From Tychonema sp. LEGE 07203 (GTDB lineage: Bacteria; Cyanobacteriota; Cyanobacteriia; Cyanobacteriales; Microcoleaceae): 44,953 nucleotides of DNA. The notes below the pieces were generated by a model that did not search any database, had not been told where the DNA came from, and saw nothing but the letters and a program-made list of their open reading frames with translations. The translations under genes were made by a program, and so were the position numbers. This document shows positions 33,383 through 41,443 of the stretch, piece after piece (positions within the stretch are counted from its first letter, which is position 1; the number at the start of each line of letters is the position of its first letter). The stretch is taken from assembly GCF_015207285.1 (NCBI RefSeq), contig NZ_JADEXD010000038.1, forward strand, positions 1-44,953, in the 5' to 3' direction.

Positions 33383-33695
33383 CTCTAATTTCCCTCAGCT
33401 TTTCCTGCAAACGAGAAGGTGGGCTCTGACGCTTCAACTCTTCAACAAAAGCATCTGATTCAGCAGTGCGGCGGTCAATTTCTCCTCGATTATCGTAATA
33501 GTAAGTCATCGCTGCATGAACCGAAGCCGGCGACAAATTATAGTCCCTAGCGATTTCTTCTATAGACTCTCCCATATTAAGATACATTTGGGCGATATGT
33601 GCTACAGAAATTCGATGACCTGCAATGCGTGGTTTACCACCAAGCACTCCCGGTGTAATTTCAATATACTTTGTGATGACTGATTGCTTAGACAT
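33375..33695 (-). CDS. DUF433 antitoxin candidate (second module)
   Basis: 106 residues, paralogue of the protein at 32598-32921 with the same framework: IEITPGVLGGKPRIAGHRIS, MYLNMGESIEEIARDYNLSP, VHAAMTYYYDNRGEIDRRTA and an acidic Ser/Arg tail. Its toxin partner downstream is frameshifted, leaving this as a solo antitoxin. It may still regulate its own promoter or cross-talk with the other module. Confidence 0.85.
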   Translation of the reverse strand: MSKQSVITKYIEITPGVLGGKPRIAGHRISVAHIAQMYLNMGESIEEIARDYNLSPASVHAAMTYYYDNRGEIDRRTAESDAFVEELKRQSPPSRLQEKLREIRGE

Positions 33696-33998
33696 AAAGC
33701 GTCAAAGGCTCCTAATTGATAATATTTAAAGATATTTAATTTTAGCAAAAACAGACGAAGTTCGATCGCCCCTTTGTTATGTACATCTAAAAGCTCTCCC
33801 GCAAAATATCTTCCCCCGACTCGGTACGAATCTCTTCCAGAGTAGGAAAGTCTTCTGCCCAGTAAAAATATGTGAATTCGAGTTTTGAGACAAAAGACAA
33901 AAGGCAGAAGGAAAGAGTCAGAAGCAAAGAACCAGAATAAGTGTTTACAAATATGAGATGCTCCCTGGTAAGCCTGCTGGCATTGTATATTTTCCCAC
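33696..33998. other. Gap between the second DUF433 gene and the UPF0104-like gene
   Basis: A 71-codon minus frame (33787-34002) starts at a GTG overlapping the TGA of the upstream gene (GTGA). It begins MSGKIYNASRLTREH and ends FPTLEEIRTESGEDILRESF. The acidic tail looks like a real protein end, but the middle is repeat-like sequence and no family is recognised. Possibly a remnant fused to the downstream flank. The promoter of the second DUF433 gene must lie around 33700-33750. Confidence 0.3.
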
Positions 33999-35048
33999 TC
34001 ACTTACTGTGCCGATCGCGCTGCCGATCGATCTTTGCCAAAGCAGCACCCGAAACATCCGCCAGAATACTAATTATCCGATACAAAGCCACCGCACTCAA
34101 AATTATAGCCGTAGAAAAACGATCGTACAGCAGGGCGATCGCCGTTGCTTCAAATACTCCCATCCCCCCCGGCGCACCCGGTACAACTAAACCCACCACA
34201 AACGCCAAACAAAAAGCACCCAACAAGCTGGGAATATCGATCGAACTCACCGGATTTAAAGCCATTACCGTTAGCAAAAAACCGCAGCCCCGCAATCCCA
34301 TAAAACATATTTGTCCGATTAACGGCACTAAAGGATAGCGTTTAATTGGTAAATTAATTTCGCGGGGGGACTTGACACCAGATGTTTTTTTAGCTAGATT
34401 GGAGCTAGACTCTAAATGCGAAATTGGTCGGTCGCCCGCCACCTCCTCAACTTTTGAATTTTCCCCATTGTTCTTCGATAACTTCAACCGCTCCACAAAT
34501 AGGACGATCGGATTTAAAATTCGGGGATGAATCGCCGTTAAAATCGCAGCAGAACCGACAATCCGCAAAAAACCATTGAATTTGTCAAAACAAATCAACC
34601 CAATCAGCACACCCGCAGAAGCCATCAGCAGCGGTTCCAACAACACGCTGAGAGTAGCAAATTTCGGCGAAATACCAGCCTTTTTCGCCTCCAAGATGCG
34701 ACCCCAAAAATGCCAAATATTCCCCGGCAAATACTTCGCAATATTAGTTTTCAGAAAAACTTGAATCGCCCACCCTGCATTTACAGATTGACCGAATTCC
34801 CGCAAAATTAACATCCACACCCAGCCGACAAAAATCAGAGACATTAAAGTAATGCCGAGGGCGATCGCCAGCAGCGGAAAACTTTCGGCTCGAATTTGGA
34901 TGTTCGCGACTTCTCGCCAGTGAGTGACAAAAGCTTTGGCAATAAATACAAACGTCCCGCCCAGAATCACATAGCGAACATAAGGCTTTAAACGCGATTT
35001 TGCCAGCTTGAAAAAATGCTGAAGTCGATGCAAGTGTTGTTTTCCCAT
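33999..35048 (-). CDS. LPG synthase TM / UPF0104 family membrane protein
   Basis: 349 residues with about eight membrane segments. It matches the lysylphosphatidylglycerol-synthase transmembrane (flippase-like, UPF0104) family: VFLKTNIAKYLPGNIWHFWG in the first half, and VVGLVVPGAPGGMGVFEATA with LYRIISILADV in the second, the two conserved blocks of the family. No C-terminal synthetase domain is present, so it is the transmembrane part only, a form common in cyanobacteria. A charged cytosolic insert (about 205-240) contains a Ser/Lys-rich linker. Probable lipid-related membrane function; substrate unknown. Confidence 0.85.
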   Translation of the reverse strand: MGKQHLHRLQHFFKLAKSRLKPYVRYVILGGTFVFIAKAFVTHWREVANIQIRAESFPLLAIALGITLMSLIFVGWVWMLILREFGQSVNAGWAIQVFLKTNIAKYLPGNIWHFWGRILEAKKAGISPKFATLSVLLEPLLMASAGVLIGLICFDKFNGFLRIVGSAAILTAIHPRILNPIVLFVERLKLSKNNGENSKVEEVAGDRPISHLESSSNLAKKTSGVKSPREINLPIKRYPLVPLIGQICFMGLRGCGFLLTVMALNPVSSIDIPSLLGAFCLAFVVGLVVPGAPGGMGVFEATAIALLYDRFSTAIILSAVALYRIISILADVSGAALAKIDRQRDRHSK

Positions 35049-35151
35049 TTTCCGATCCTGATTAGTGAATTTGGGATGGTAGATTTCTTAACCACAATTT
35101 CATGTTTTATATCTAAAATTTAGATCGATCGTACTTGAGGAGTAAAATTCT

Positions 35152-37197
35152 ATGGCAGGCCCGAGTTCTGACAATCTCTCCTATCTTTTAGATGATAGTC
35201 CCAACAGTTTCGCATTAACTCCGGGCTTTTTGACTCCTTATCCTAACGGACTTTTTGCCCTCGGAGGTAACGATTTTATTGTCGGCTCCTCGGATGCCGA
35301 TCGCCTCAACGGTAACAGCGGTAACGACAGACTCCTCGGCGGCGGCAATTCCGATACAATCTTCGGCGGTGTCGGGAATGACTTGCTCAACGGCGGTACC
35401 GGCAATGACTTCTTATTTGGCAATTCTGGCAGCGATACCCTGCAGGGAGGTAGGGGAGATGATGCCCTCTACGGCGGCCGCGATAACGACGTTTTAGTAG
35501 GCGATGGGGGCACAGATACCCTGACAGGGGGTTTGGGCTCCGATACCTTTGTCCTCCGCAGCGACACGGCAGTCTCCGATCCGGCCGCCGCTGACATCAT
35601 TACAGACTTTAACAGTTTTGTGGATGCGATCGGACTGACTGACAATCTTACCGAAGCTGACTTGATTCTCGAAGAAATCGCGATCGCCCCCGGCATTTCC
35701 AATACATTAATTAAGATTCGCCAATCCAATGCTATTTTAGGCTTGGTAGCCAACGCATCTCCACAAAACCTCGCCGATAAATTCATCTCTGCAAGCACCC
35801 TATTGGGAAACCAACTCAGCCAAGCCCGCGACTTAGGCGTTTTGGGCGGCACTCAAACCATCGCCGACTCGGTTAGCAGCGCCCAACCAGACGACATTTA
35901 CCGCTTTACTTTGCCTGCAACTAGCGACTTTAAATTAACAGTCAGCGATTTTAGTGCAAATGTTGACGTTGTTGTAATTAAAGATATTAACGGCGACAAT
36001 TCTATAGACTTCACCGATATTATTGCTTCTTCTCAAGAACCGGATTTATCGCCGGAAGCCATCGACATCAAAAGTTTGGCAGCAGGAACTTACTTTGTCC
36101 GAGTTTATCAAGATCGAGAAAGTACAAACTTTACCTTAAATCTGTCTGCAACCCCTCCAACTATTTCAGCCAACAATATTAGCAACTTGCCCGGTTTTGA
36201 CACTCGTTTTGGGTTCGGTTTGGTGAATGCAGCGGCGGCAGTTGCTAAAGCTCAAGGAACTGCAACTTTTCCTGATGTTCCCGACTTGGGCGGCGACGAG
36301 TGGGGCAGAGATTTAATTAAAGCTCCAGAAGTTTGGGCGCAAGGCTTGACTGGAGACGGCATTGTAGTGGCAGTTATCGACAGCGGCACAGACTACAATC
36401 ACCCGGATTTGACCGGAAATATTTGGAGCAATGCGGGAGAAACCGGCGTTGATGCGGCCGGTCGCAATAAAGCTAGCAACGGCGTTGATGATGATGGTAA
36501 TGGATTTGTTGATGATTTCCGGGGATGGGATTTTGTTAGCGGCGATAATGACCCGATGGACGATAACAGTCACGGCACTCATATATCGGGTTTAGTTGCT
36601 GCAAAACAAGATGGGGTAGGAATTACTGGAACGGCTCCAACTGCGAAGATTATGCCTTTAAAAATACTCGATGAGGCGGGAGTGGGGAAAATCAACGATG
36701 AAATTGATGCGATTAATTATGCGGTGGCAAATGGAGCTAAAATAATTAATGTGAGTTTGGGTGGCAAACAGTTTAACGATCGAGAATTGGATGCTGTTCG
36801 AGCCGCCGAAGCTCGAGGCGCGATCGTGATTTCGGCAGCCGGAAATGATACTCGCCCGGAGGTGGATTATCCGGCTCGGTTTGCAAACGAAGTCGGAATT
36901 GCTGTCGGTGGTGTTAGCCGCAACGGCTTGTTTGCAGATTATTCTAACCAAGCGGGTGCAGAGCCGCTCAATTATTTTGTTGCTCCCGGCGGCGACGGCG
37001 GCAGGGCAGATTCTGGTGACGTTTATTCAACTGTGCCGCTTTCTAAACCTGGGATTCCCTATCGATATTTGGCGGGTACTTCAATGGGAGTGCCGCACGT
37101 AGCTGGGACGATCGCTTTGATGTTGCAGGCAAATCCGAATCTGACTCCTGCTCAAATTAAACAGATTCTGGCAGAAACTGCCAATCGATCGGTTTAA
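35152..37197 (+). CDS. Subtilisin-like (S8) protease with N-terminal RTX repeats
   Basis: 681 residues, no signal peptide. RTX nonapeptides occupy about 38-130 (GGNDFIVGSSDADRLNG, GNDFLFGNSGSDTLQGGRGD). A PPC-type beta domain follows (about 225-335), then FGFGLVNAAAAVAKA (about 355-370), then the S8 domain. Catalytic triad: Asp410 in VIDSGTDYNHPDL, His474 in NSHGTHISG, Ser644 in AGTSMGVPHVAG; a calcium-binding-like DDDGNGFVDD loop lies between Asp and His. Ribosome binding site GAGGAG is 9 bases upstream of the ATG. RTX without a signal suggests type I secretion, calcium-dependent folding and extracellular proteolysis. Confidence 0.93.
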   Translation: MAGPSSDNLSYLLDDSPNSFALTPGFLTPYPNGLFALGGNDFIVGSSDADRLNGNSGNDRLLGGGNSDTIFGGVGNDLLNGGTGNDFLFGNSGSDTLQGGRGDDALYGGRDNDVLVGDGGTDTLTGGLGSDTFVLRSDTAVSDPAAADIITDFNSFVDAIGLTDNLTEADLILEEIAIAPGISNTLIKIRQSNAILGLVANASPQNLADKFISASTLLGNQLSQARDLGVLGGTQTIADSVSSAQPDDIYRFTLPATSDFKLTVSDFSANVDVVVIKDINGDNSIDFTDIIASSQEPDLSPEAIDIKSLAAGTYFVRVYQDRESTNFTLNLSATPPTISANNISNLPGFDTRFGFGLVNAAAAVAKAQGTATFPDVPDLGGDEWGRDLIKAPEVWAQGLTGDGIVVAVIDSGTDYNHPDLTGNIWSNAGETGVDAAGRNKASNGVDDDGNGFVDDFRGWDFVSGDNDPMDDNSHGTHISGLVAAKQDGVGITGTAPTAKIMPLKILDEAGVGKINDEIDAINYAVANGAKIINVSLGGKQFNDRELDAVRAAEARGAIVISAAGNDTRPEVDYPARFANEVGIAVGGVSRNGLFADYSNQAGAEPLNYFVAPGGDGGRADSGDVYSTVPLSKPGIPYRYLAGTSMGVPHVAGTIALMLQANPNLTPAQIKQILAETANRSV

Positions 37198-37217
37198 ATT
37201 CGATCCGGTTTGCAGTC

Positions 37218-37265
37218 AGGACTTCAGTTTTTCCTCATCGCAATCTCAAGAAAAACTAAAGTCCT
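37218..37265. terminator. Inverted repeat after the subtilase gene
   Basis: AGGACTTCAGTTTTTC (37218-37233) pairs with GAAAAACTAAAGTCCT (37250-37265), 15 of 16 positions, starting 21 bases after the stop. A related GTAGTGAAGACTTTAATCC block follows at about 37290. Plausible transcript end and dispersed repeat. Confidence 0.6.
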
Positions 37266-37340
37266 CACTACCAACTTTATGATAGGTTCGTAGTGAAGAC
37301 TTTAATCCTAATTTTGTATGTAGCGGTTCTCACGCATTGT

Positions 37341-37422
37341 GAGGTATGCCCGGCGCGGGTCACGGAGCCCGGCGCGGGCCTATCCTGCACAGTACCTCAT
37401 ACCAGAGCACAGAAAGGCTATA
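37341..37422. repeat. Dispersed repeat, copy B (GAGGTATGCC ... GGCTATA)
   Basis: Shares its last 34 bases with copy A at 7757-7848, and the CGGCGCGGG core. Preceded by GTAGCGGTTCTCA, which is also found near 11372. The core CCCGGCGCGGG occurs twice. No coding capacity. Confidence 0.7.
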
Positions 37423-37451
37423 GTTGCAGCGTCAACCACCAAGTCCGATCC

Positions 37452-37931
37452 TTAATAATTGGCGGCGTAAATCAAGTCAAATTGGCGGCACAGAGTGATG
37501 CAGCAGTGATTTGGTCGATCGAATACTAACTCGTATTTCATCTGACCCTCAATTTTGACTATCGGCTGCTTTAAGGGGATGCCGTGAATGTCGTATTGGC
37601 GGCGTTCTAAGGCACTCCAGTCGATAATTTTGATGTCGATTTGGTTCTGCAAGTCACTTGCAATCAGAAATAAGTGCATCTTGTCTTCAGCTTTCCCTGT
37701 CAAGGGAATTTTGATTAACACTGACTGAGTGACGATCGGTCTTTGGTCGTTGGGATGCTTCTGGGTGTGGCAGCTTTGCAGTTCGATATCATAAGGTTCT
37801 ACCTTAAATTTCTCTCCGCTGGCGATCGCCGACGAGTGCAAATCTTTCAAGCACTTTTCTAGGTGAGGAATCAGCCCTAACTCTGGATCGCACAGCAGTT
37901 TGCGAATATTGGAAGTTTCAGTGACTGTCAT
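37452..37931 (-). CDS. Hypothetical protein
   Basis: 159 residues, family not recognised. No signal peptide or membrane segment. Predicted mixed alpha/beta: an N-terminal helical part (IRKLLCDPELGLIPHLEKCL) and strands such as VTQSVLIKIPLTG and KMHLFLIASDLQNQIDIKII. Single gene between repeat blocks and the glycosyltransferase pair, facing the subtilase gene. ATG at 37931. Likely a conserved cyanobacterial protein; function unknown. Confidence 0.7.
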   Translation of the reverse strand: MTVTETSNIRKLLCDPELGLIPHLEKCLKDLHSSAIASGEKFKVEPYDIELQSCHTQKHPNDQRPIVTQSVLIKIPLTGKAEDKMHLFLIASDLQNQIDIKIIDWSALERRQYDIHGIPLKQPIVKIEGQMKYELVFDRPNHCCITLCRQFDLIYAANY

Positions 37932-38085
37932 TGTAGATTTTTATGTTATTTTTTGATTCTTAACTTCTAGCTTACCGCCAAAAGCAGCCATCTTCTACTC
38001 TACTTGCGACATATTTCCAAAAATCGCGTTTCTGGGCAGTATTTCGCCGCCAACCAGATATTTTTTTGCCTGATTTTTTTTCAGA

Positions 38086-39738
38086 TTATTTTTTGGTAAT
38101 TTTCCACAGATTGAGTCCGACATTACCAACCGCCGGATTTATTTGATAGTTTTGCTGCCCAATTGCCGATCGCAAAGCTGAGGAAGGTCTGTATAAAAAC
38201 AAGTCGGTGAAACCGCCGGGAATTTGCGGGGGTTCTGGTTTTTTGGATGCCAACTCTCGGTTTTTGTAGCAAGCAGTATAACAGCGGGGTTCTATTAGCA
38301 GTTTTACTTTTGGTTCTAGGCGATAACTTAAAGGCATGATGTATGCGATATTTGTATCGCTGATAATTAGGGGATTGCTGGCTTGATTCACTATTCTTGC
38401 TACTTCCAATTCTGCCCCAAGCCAGCCGCTGCCTTTGTTCCACCAAGTATCAGCTTGAGAACTAACTCCACCTGATATGATGCCGGCTAAAAACAGTACA
38501 GCTATTACTATTTTCCACAGTTTTTGCTGTTTGAAATTATCGAGATTGTTGCTAATTTTCGCAGACAGCAGGTAAGCAACTGCTAGCTGAATTCCCACAT
38601 AACAAGGAACTAAATATCGCGGATTTCCCGATCGCCTTCCCCCTTTAAGTATATCGGGCAAAGCTAAAAATATTGCAGTTGTGGCAATTAATAACAATAC
38701 CATCAACCACACCCGCTTTGGTGTTTGCCGGCACAGAAAATAAATCGCATAGCCGACTAAACCTAGAATCGCGAGGCCAGCGGGAATTATCAAGGCTAGT
38801 TGTGCGGCGCTGGCAGTGCCATCAATGCCAATATCAAAAAATGCTATGCTGAGGGCGCCCGCCCACCTGCTAACTAATCTTAACAGACTTGTCTGTTCTG
38901 CCCATAATGTTGTGCTTCTAATTTGATTGAAATTTTCTACACTATTTACCAGGGTAGGCATGAAGCAGATTAAAGCGATTAAAGCTGCTACATAATAGGC
39001 AACAAATGTTTTGACATCGCGCCAGTTGGCAATAATTGCGACGTAGATTGCATGGGCGGCGGCGACGCAGACAAATAACAACTGGGTGTAAAATCCCATT
39101 GCTGCGGTGACTGCGTAAAGCGCCCAGTGAGAAACCAGCCAAATCGGATTTTGATTTTTATCGGGGTGCATCGATCGCAGCAAGGCTGCACTGGATAAAA
39201 TAGTAGTTAATGTCCACAAACTGTACTGTCTGGCTTCTTGGGCAAACAAGATGTGGTAGGGAGAAATTGCAAAAATTGCGATCGCCATCCAAGCCACAGC
39301 AGAGGATTCAAATAACTCCCAAGCCAGCCAATAAATGGCGGGGAATACTAGCAAGCTAATCGCGGCGGCCAAGCTTCTCATTGCTGTAACTGAAGTGCCG
39401 AACCATTGCGCCCAATATCGCGCTAGTATATAGTAAAGTGGCGGGTGTTGCGGGTCTTCGGTTGCTAAGGAATTCAGGGTATCGCTTAAGGTTTTTTCGG
39501 AATTTACCTGCTGGTATTTTTGTAAATCCGAGGGCGACATTATTTGCTGGTAGGAAATTTCTTTGATAATTTCCGCTTCGGTGTAGCCAGAAACTCTCAA
39601 AGAAGTATAGGTTTCGTCTATCCAGTAAAATTTGCGATCGAGATTTGCGAAGCGAAAAAATACGCCAATAACTAATAAAGCTATCGTCAGAAAAATCAAC
39701 CATTTTCTAGCAAGATTAAAACGTATTTTTTCCACCAT
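38086..39738 (-). CDS. GT39-like membrane glycosyltransferase, copy 1
   Basis: 550 residues with about eleven membrane helices. It resembles the GT-C family (PMT/ArnT-like, GT39): an N-terminal helix, then FYWIDETYTSLRVSGYTEAE with the DE pair characteristic of the first periplasmic loop (candidate catalytic acid), PPLYYILARYWAQWFG and ISPYHILFAQEARQYSL in further loops. Such enzymes use polyprenyl-phosphate sugars to decorate lipids or proteins on the outer face. The C-terminal soluble part is shorter than in PMTs. Donor and acceptor are unknown. Starts 3 bases after the stop of its paralogue, so the two are cotranscribed. Confidence 0.85.
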   Translation of the reverse strand: MVEKIRFNLARKWLIFLTIALLVIGVFFRFANLDRKFYWIDETYTSLRVSGYTEAEIIKEISYQQIMSPSDLQKYQQVNSEKTLSDTLNSLATEDPQHPPLYYILARYWAQWFGTSVTAMRSLAAAISLLVFPAIYWLAWELFESSAVAWMAIAIFAISPYHILFAQEARQYSLWTLTTILSSAALLRSMHPDKNQNPIWLVSHWALYAVTAAMGFYTQLLFVCVAAAHAIYVAIIANWRDVKTFVAYYVAALIALICFMPTLVNSVENFNQIRSTTLWAEQTSLLRLVSRWAGALSIAFFDIGIDGTASAAQLALIIPAGLAILGLVGYAIYFLCRQTPKRVWLMVLLLIATTAIFLALPDILKGGRRSGNPRYLVPCYVGIQLAVAYLLSAKISNNLDNFKQQKLWKIVIAVLFLAGIISGGVSSQADTWWNKGSGWLGAELEVARIVNQASNPLIISDTNIAYIMPLSYRLEPKVKLLIEPRCYTACYKNRELASKKPEPPQIPGGFTDLFLYRPSSALRSAIGQQNYQINPAVGNVGLNLWKITKK

Positions 39739-39741
39739 GAT

Positions 39742-41370
39742 TCACTTTTTTTGCAATTTGCTCAAAATTATATCTTGATTTTTTAGAGTGTAAATAGTTG
39801 AAATTTCATAAAGAGTATTTTTTTCTATTTCAGTTTTGAATTCTGGGACACCGGCGTAGAGAAAAATTTCCTTAAAATTTGGCGGAATTTCCACAATTTT
39901 AGGCGGCAATACTATCAATTTAGTTTGGGGAACTAGCAGGTAACTCAGACTGAGTAAATTAGCGATCGTATCTACACTATACACCCACAAATCCGCAACC
40001 AGTAAAGGCCGAGAAGCTGAGTTAACCGTGCGGGCGATCGGGATGTTAATATAAGAACGGTCTTTATTCCACCAAGAGTCTGCTGGCAAATAGATGCAGC
40101 AGGATATAATTCCAATAGAGAGTACAGCAGCAAAAGCCAGCCTCCACAGTTTTTGGAATTGGAGTTTCACTGTAGGAGATATAATTTTTTCAGCCAGCAG
40201 GTAAGCAACAGATATCTGCATTCCTAAATAACAGGGAATCATGTAACGAGTATTGATAGACCGAATCCCTCCCCAAATTAAATCTGCTGGTAAGAAAATC
40301 GCTACTGTCACGGACATCAATGTCACCACAAACAACCAAACACGTATTTGTGTCTGATTTACAAGGAAATAAACAGCATACCCGACAATTATTAAAATCA
40401 TTAAAATAACAGGCAGGATCGATATCAAATAGAATCGCGGCAAATCCGAGTACAATCCCACATCTAAAAATTGACGGCTAATGTTCAATATCCAGTTTTT
40501 TGCTAATTGCAATACAGGTATTCTTAGAGACTGCCATGCTGTTTTCTCAGTGGCATTCTGCGAGTTTTTTATAAAAATTATACTCCAGGGAGATAGAGCA
40601 ATAAATCCCACAATTGATGCTATAAAATAGCCAATGACAGTTTTATTGAACCGCCATTTTTCTATAACTACTACATAGATTCCCTGCCCTAGCGCCACCA
40701 GTGCAAATAATAGGTGAGAATAAAATCCCAGAGCTACTGTTATTGCATAAAGTGCCCAACTGCTGTTAGTTTTTAGTCGCATCGCCCGCAGCACAGTTGC
40801 GCTTGAGAGTAAAACTACTAATACAAACAAGCTGTAAGGTCGAGCTTCTTGAGCGTAAACTATTTGAAAAGGCGATACAGCTAGTAATGAAACTGCCAAC
40901 CAAGCTGTCAGCGAGGACTCAAATAATTCTAAGCACAGCCAATACATACAAGGCAAGGCGAGCAAACTAAAAACTGCCGACATACTTCTAGTTACAGCCA
41001 CTGAATCGCCGAACAGTTGCACCCAAAATCTCGTCGCTATAAAATACAGCGGGGCGAGTTGAGGTTCTTCTAATGCTAATCCTTTGACAGTATCGATTAC
41101 GCTTTTTTCTGAATTAATCCGCTGGTATTTTTGTAAGTATTGAATTTCTCGAATTTGACCGTCACCTACTTGCTGAATAAACTCAGCTTCTGTATAGCCA
41201 GATATCCGCAGGGATGTGTAACTTTCATCTATCCAGTAAACTTTCTGTCCTAGGTTGGCGAAGCGAAAAAATATGCCGAGAACTAATAAAATGACAATTA
41301 CAACTCGCAGTTTCTTCGGAGGCAATGCCCCAAAAGGATGCAGTTTATTGCTGTTTTTAGTTATTTCCAT
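39742..41370 (-). CDS. GT39-like membrane glycosyltransferase, copy 2
   Basis: 542 residues, paralogue of the gene immediately downstream. Shared blocks include VYWIDESYTSLRISGYTEAE, LAPLYFIATRFWVQLFG and VSPFQIVYAQEARPYSL, with the DE pair in the same place. It is the first gene of the pair. The two differ throughout, so the duplication is not recent and the enzymes may have different donor or acceptor specificities. The gap of 74 bases to putA contains a short GTAAGGTGC/GCACCCTAC palindrome and probably the promoter. Confidence 0.85.
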   Translation of the reverse strand: MEITKNSNKLHPFGALPPKKLRVVIVILLVLGIFFRFANLGQKVYWIDESYTSLRISGYTEAEFIQQVGDGQIREIQYLQKYQRINSEKSVIDTVKGLALEEPQLAPLYFIATRFWVQLFGDSVAVTRSMSAVFSLLALPCMYWLCLELFESSLTAWLAVSLLAVSPFQIVYAQEARPYSLFVLVVLLSSATVLRAMRLKTNSSWALYAITVALGFYSHLLFALVALGQGIYVVVIEKWRFNKTVIGYFIASIVGFIALSPWSIIFIKNSQNATEKTAWQSLRIPVLQLAKNWILNISRQFLDVGLYSDLPRFYLISILPVILMILIIVGYAVYFLVNQTQIRVWLFVVTLMSVTVAIFLPADLIWGGIRSINTRYMIPCYLGMQISVAYLLAEKIISPTVKLQFQKLWRLAFAAVLSIGIISCCIYLPADSWWNKDRSYINIPIARTVNSASRPLLVADLWVYSVDTIANLLSLSYLLVPQTKLIVLPPKIVEIPPNFKEIFLYAGVPEFKTEIEKNTLYEISTIYTLKNQDIILSKLQKK

Positions 41371-41404
41371 TTGTGCAATAACTTATTTGATATTAAATTG
41401 TTGA

Positions 41405-41432
41405 GTAAGGTGCACCGGCCGGCGCACCCTAC
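41405..41432. repeat. REP-like palindrome (GTAAGGTGC ... GCACCCTAC)
   Basis: GTAAGGTGC (41405-41413) pairs with GCACCCTAC (41424-41432) in 8 of 9 positions around ACCGGCCGGC. Same general class as GTAGGGTGCGTCGC at 3298-3362. Located just after the putA stop on the minus strand. Confidence 0.5.
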
Positions 41433-41443
41433 CAATAGGTTTT

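Noticed and set aside
33787-34002. 71-codon minus frame overlapping the upstream stop as GTGA
   Set aside because: The end looks protein-like, but the middle is repeat-like and no family is recognised; described only as part of the gap.
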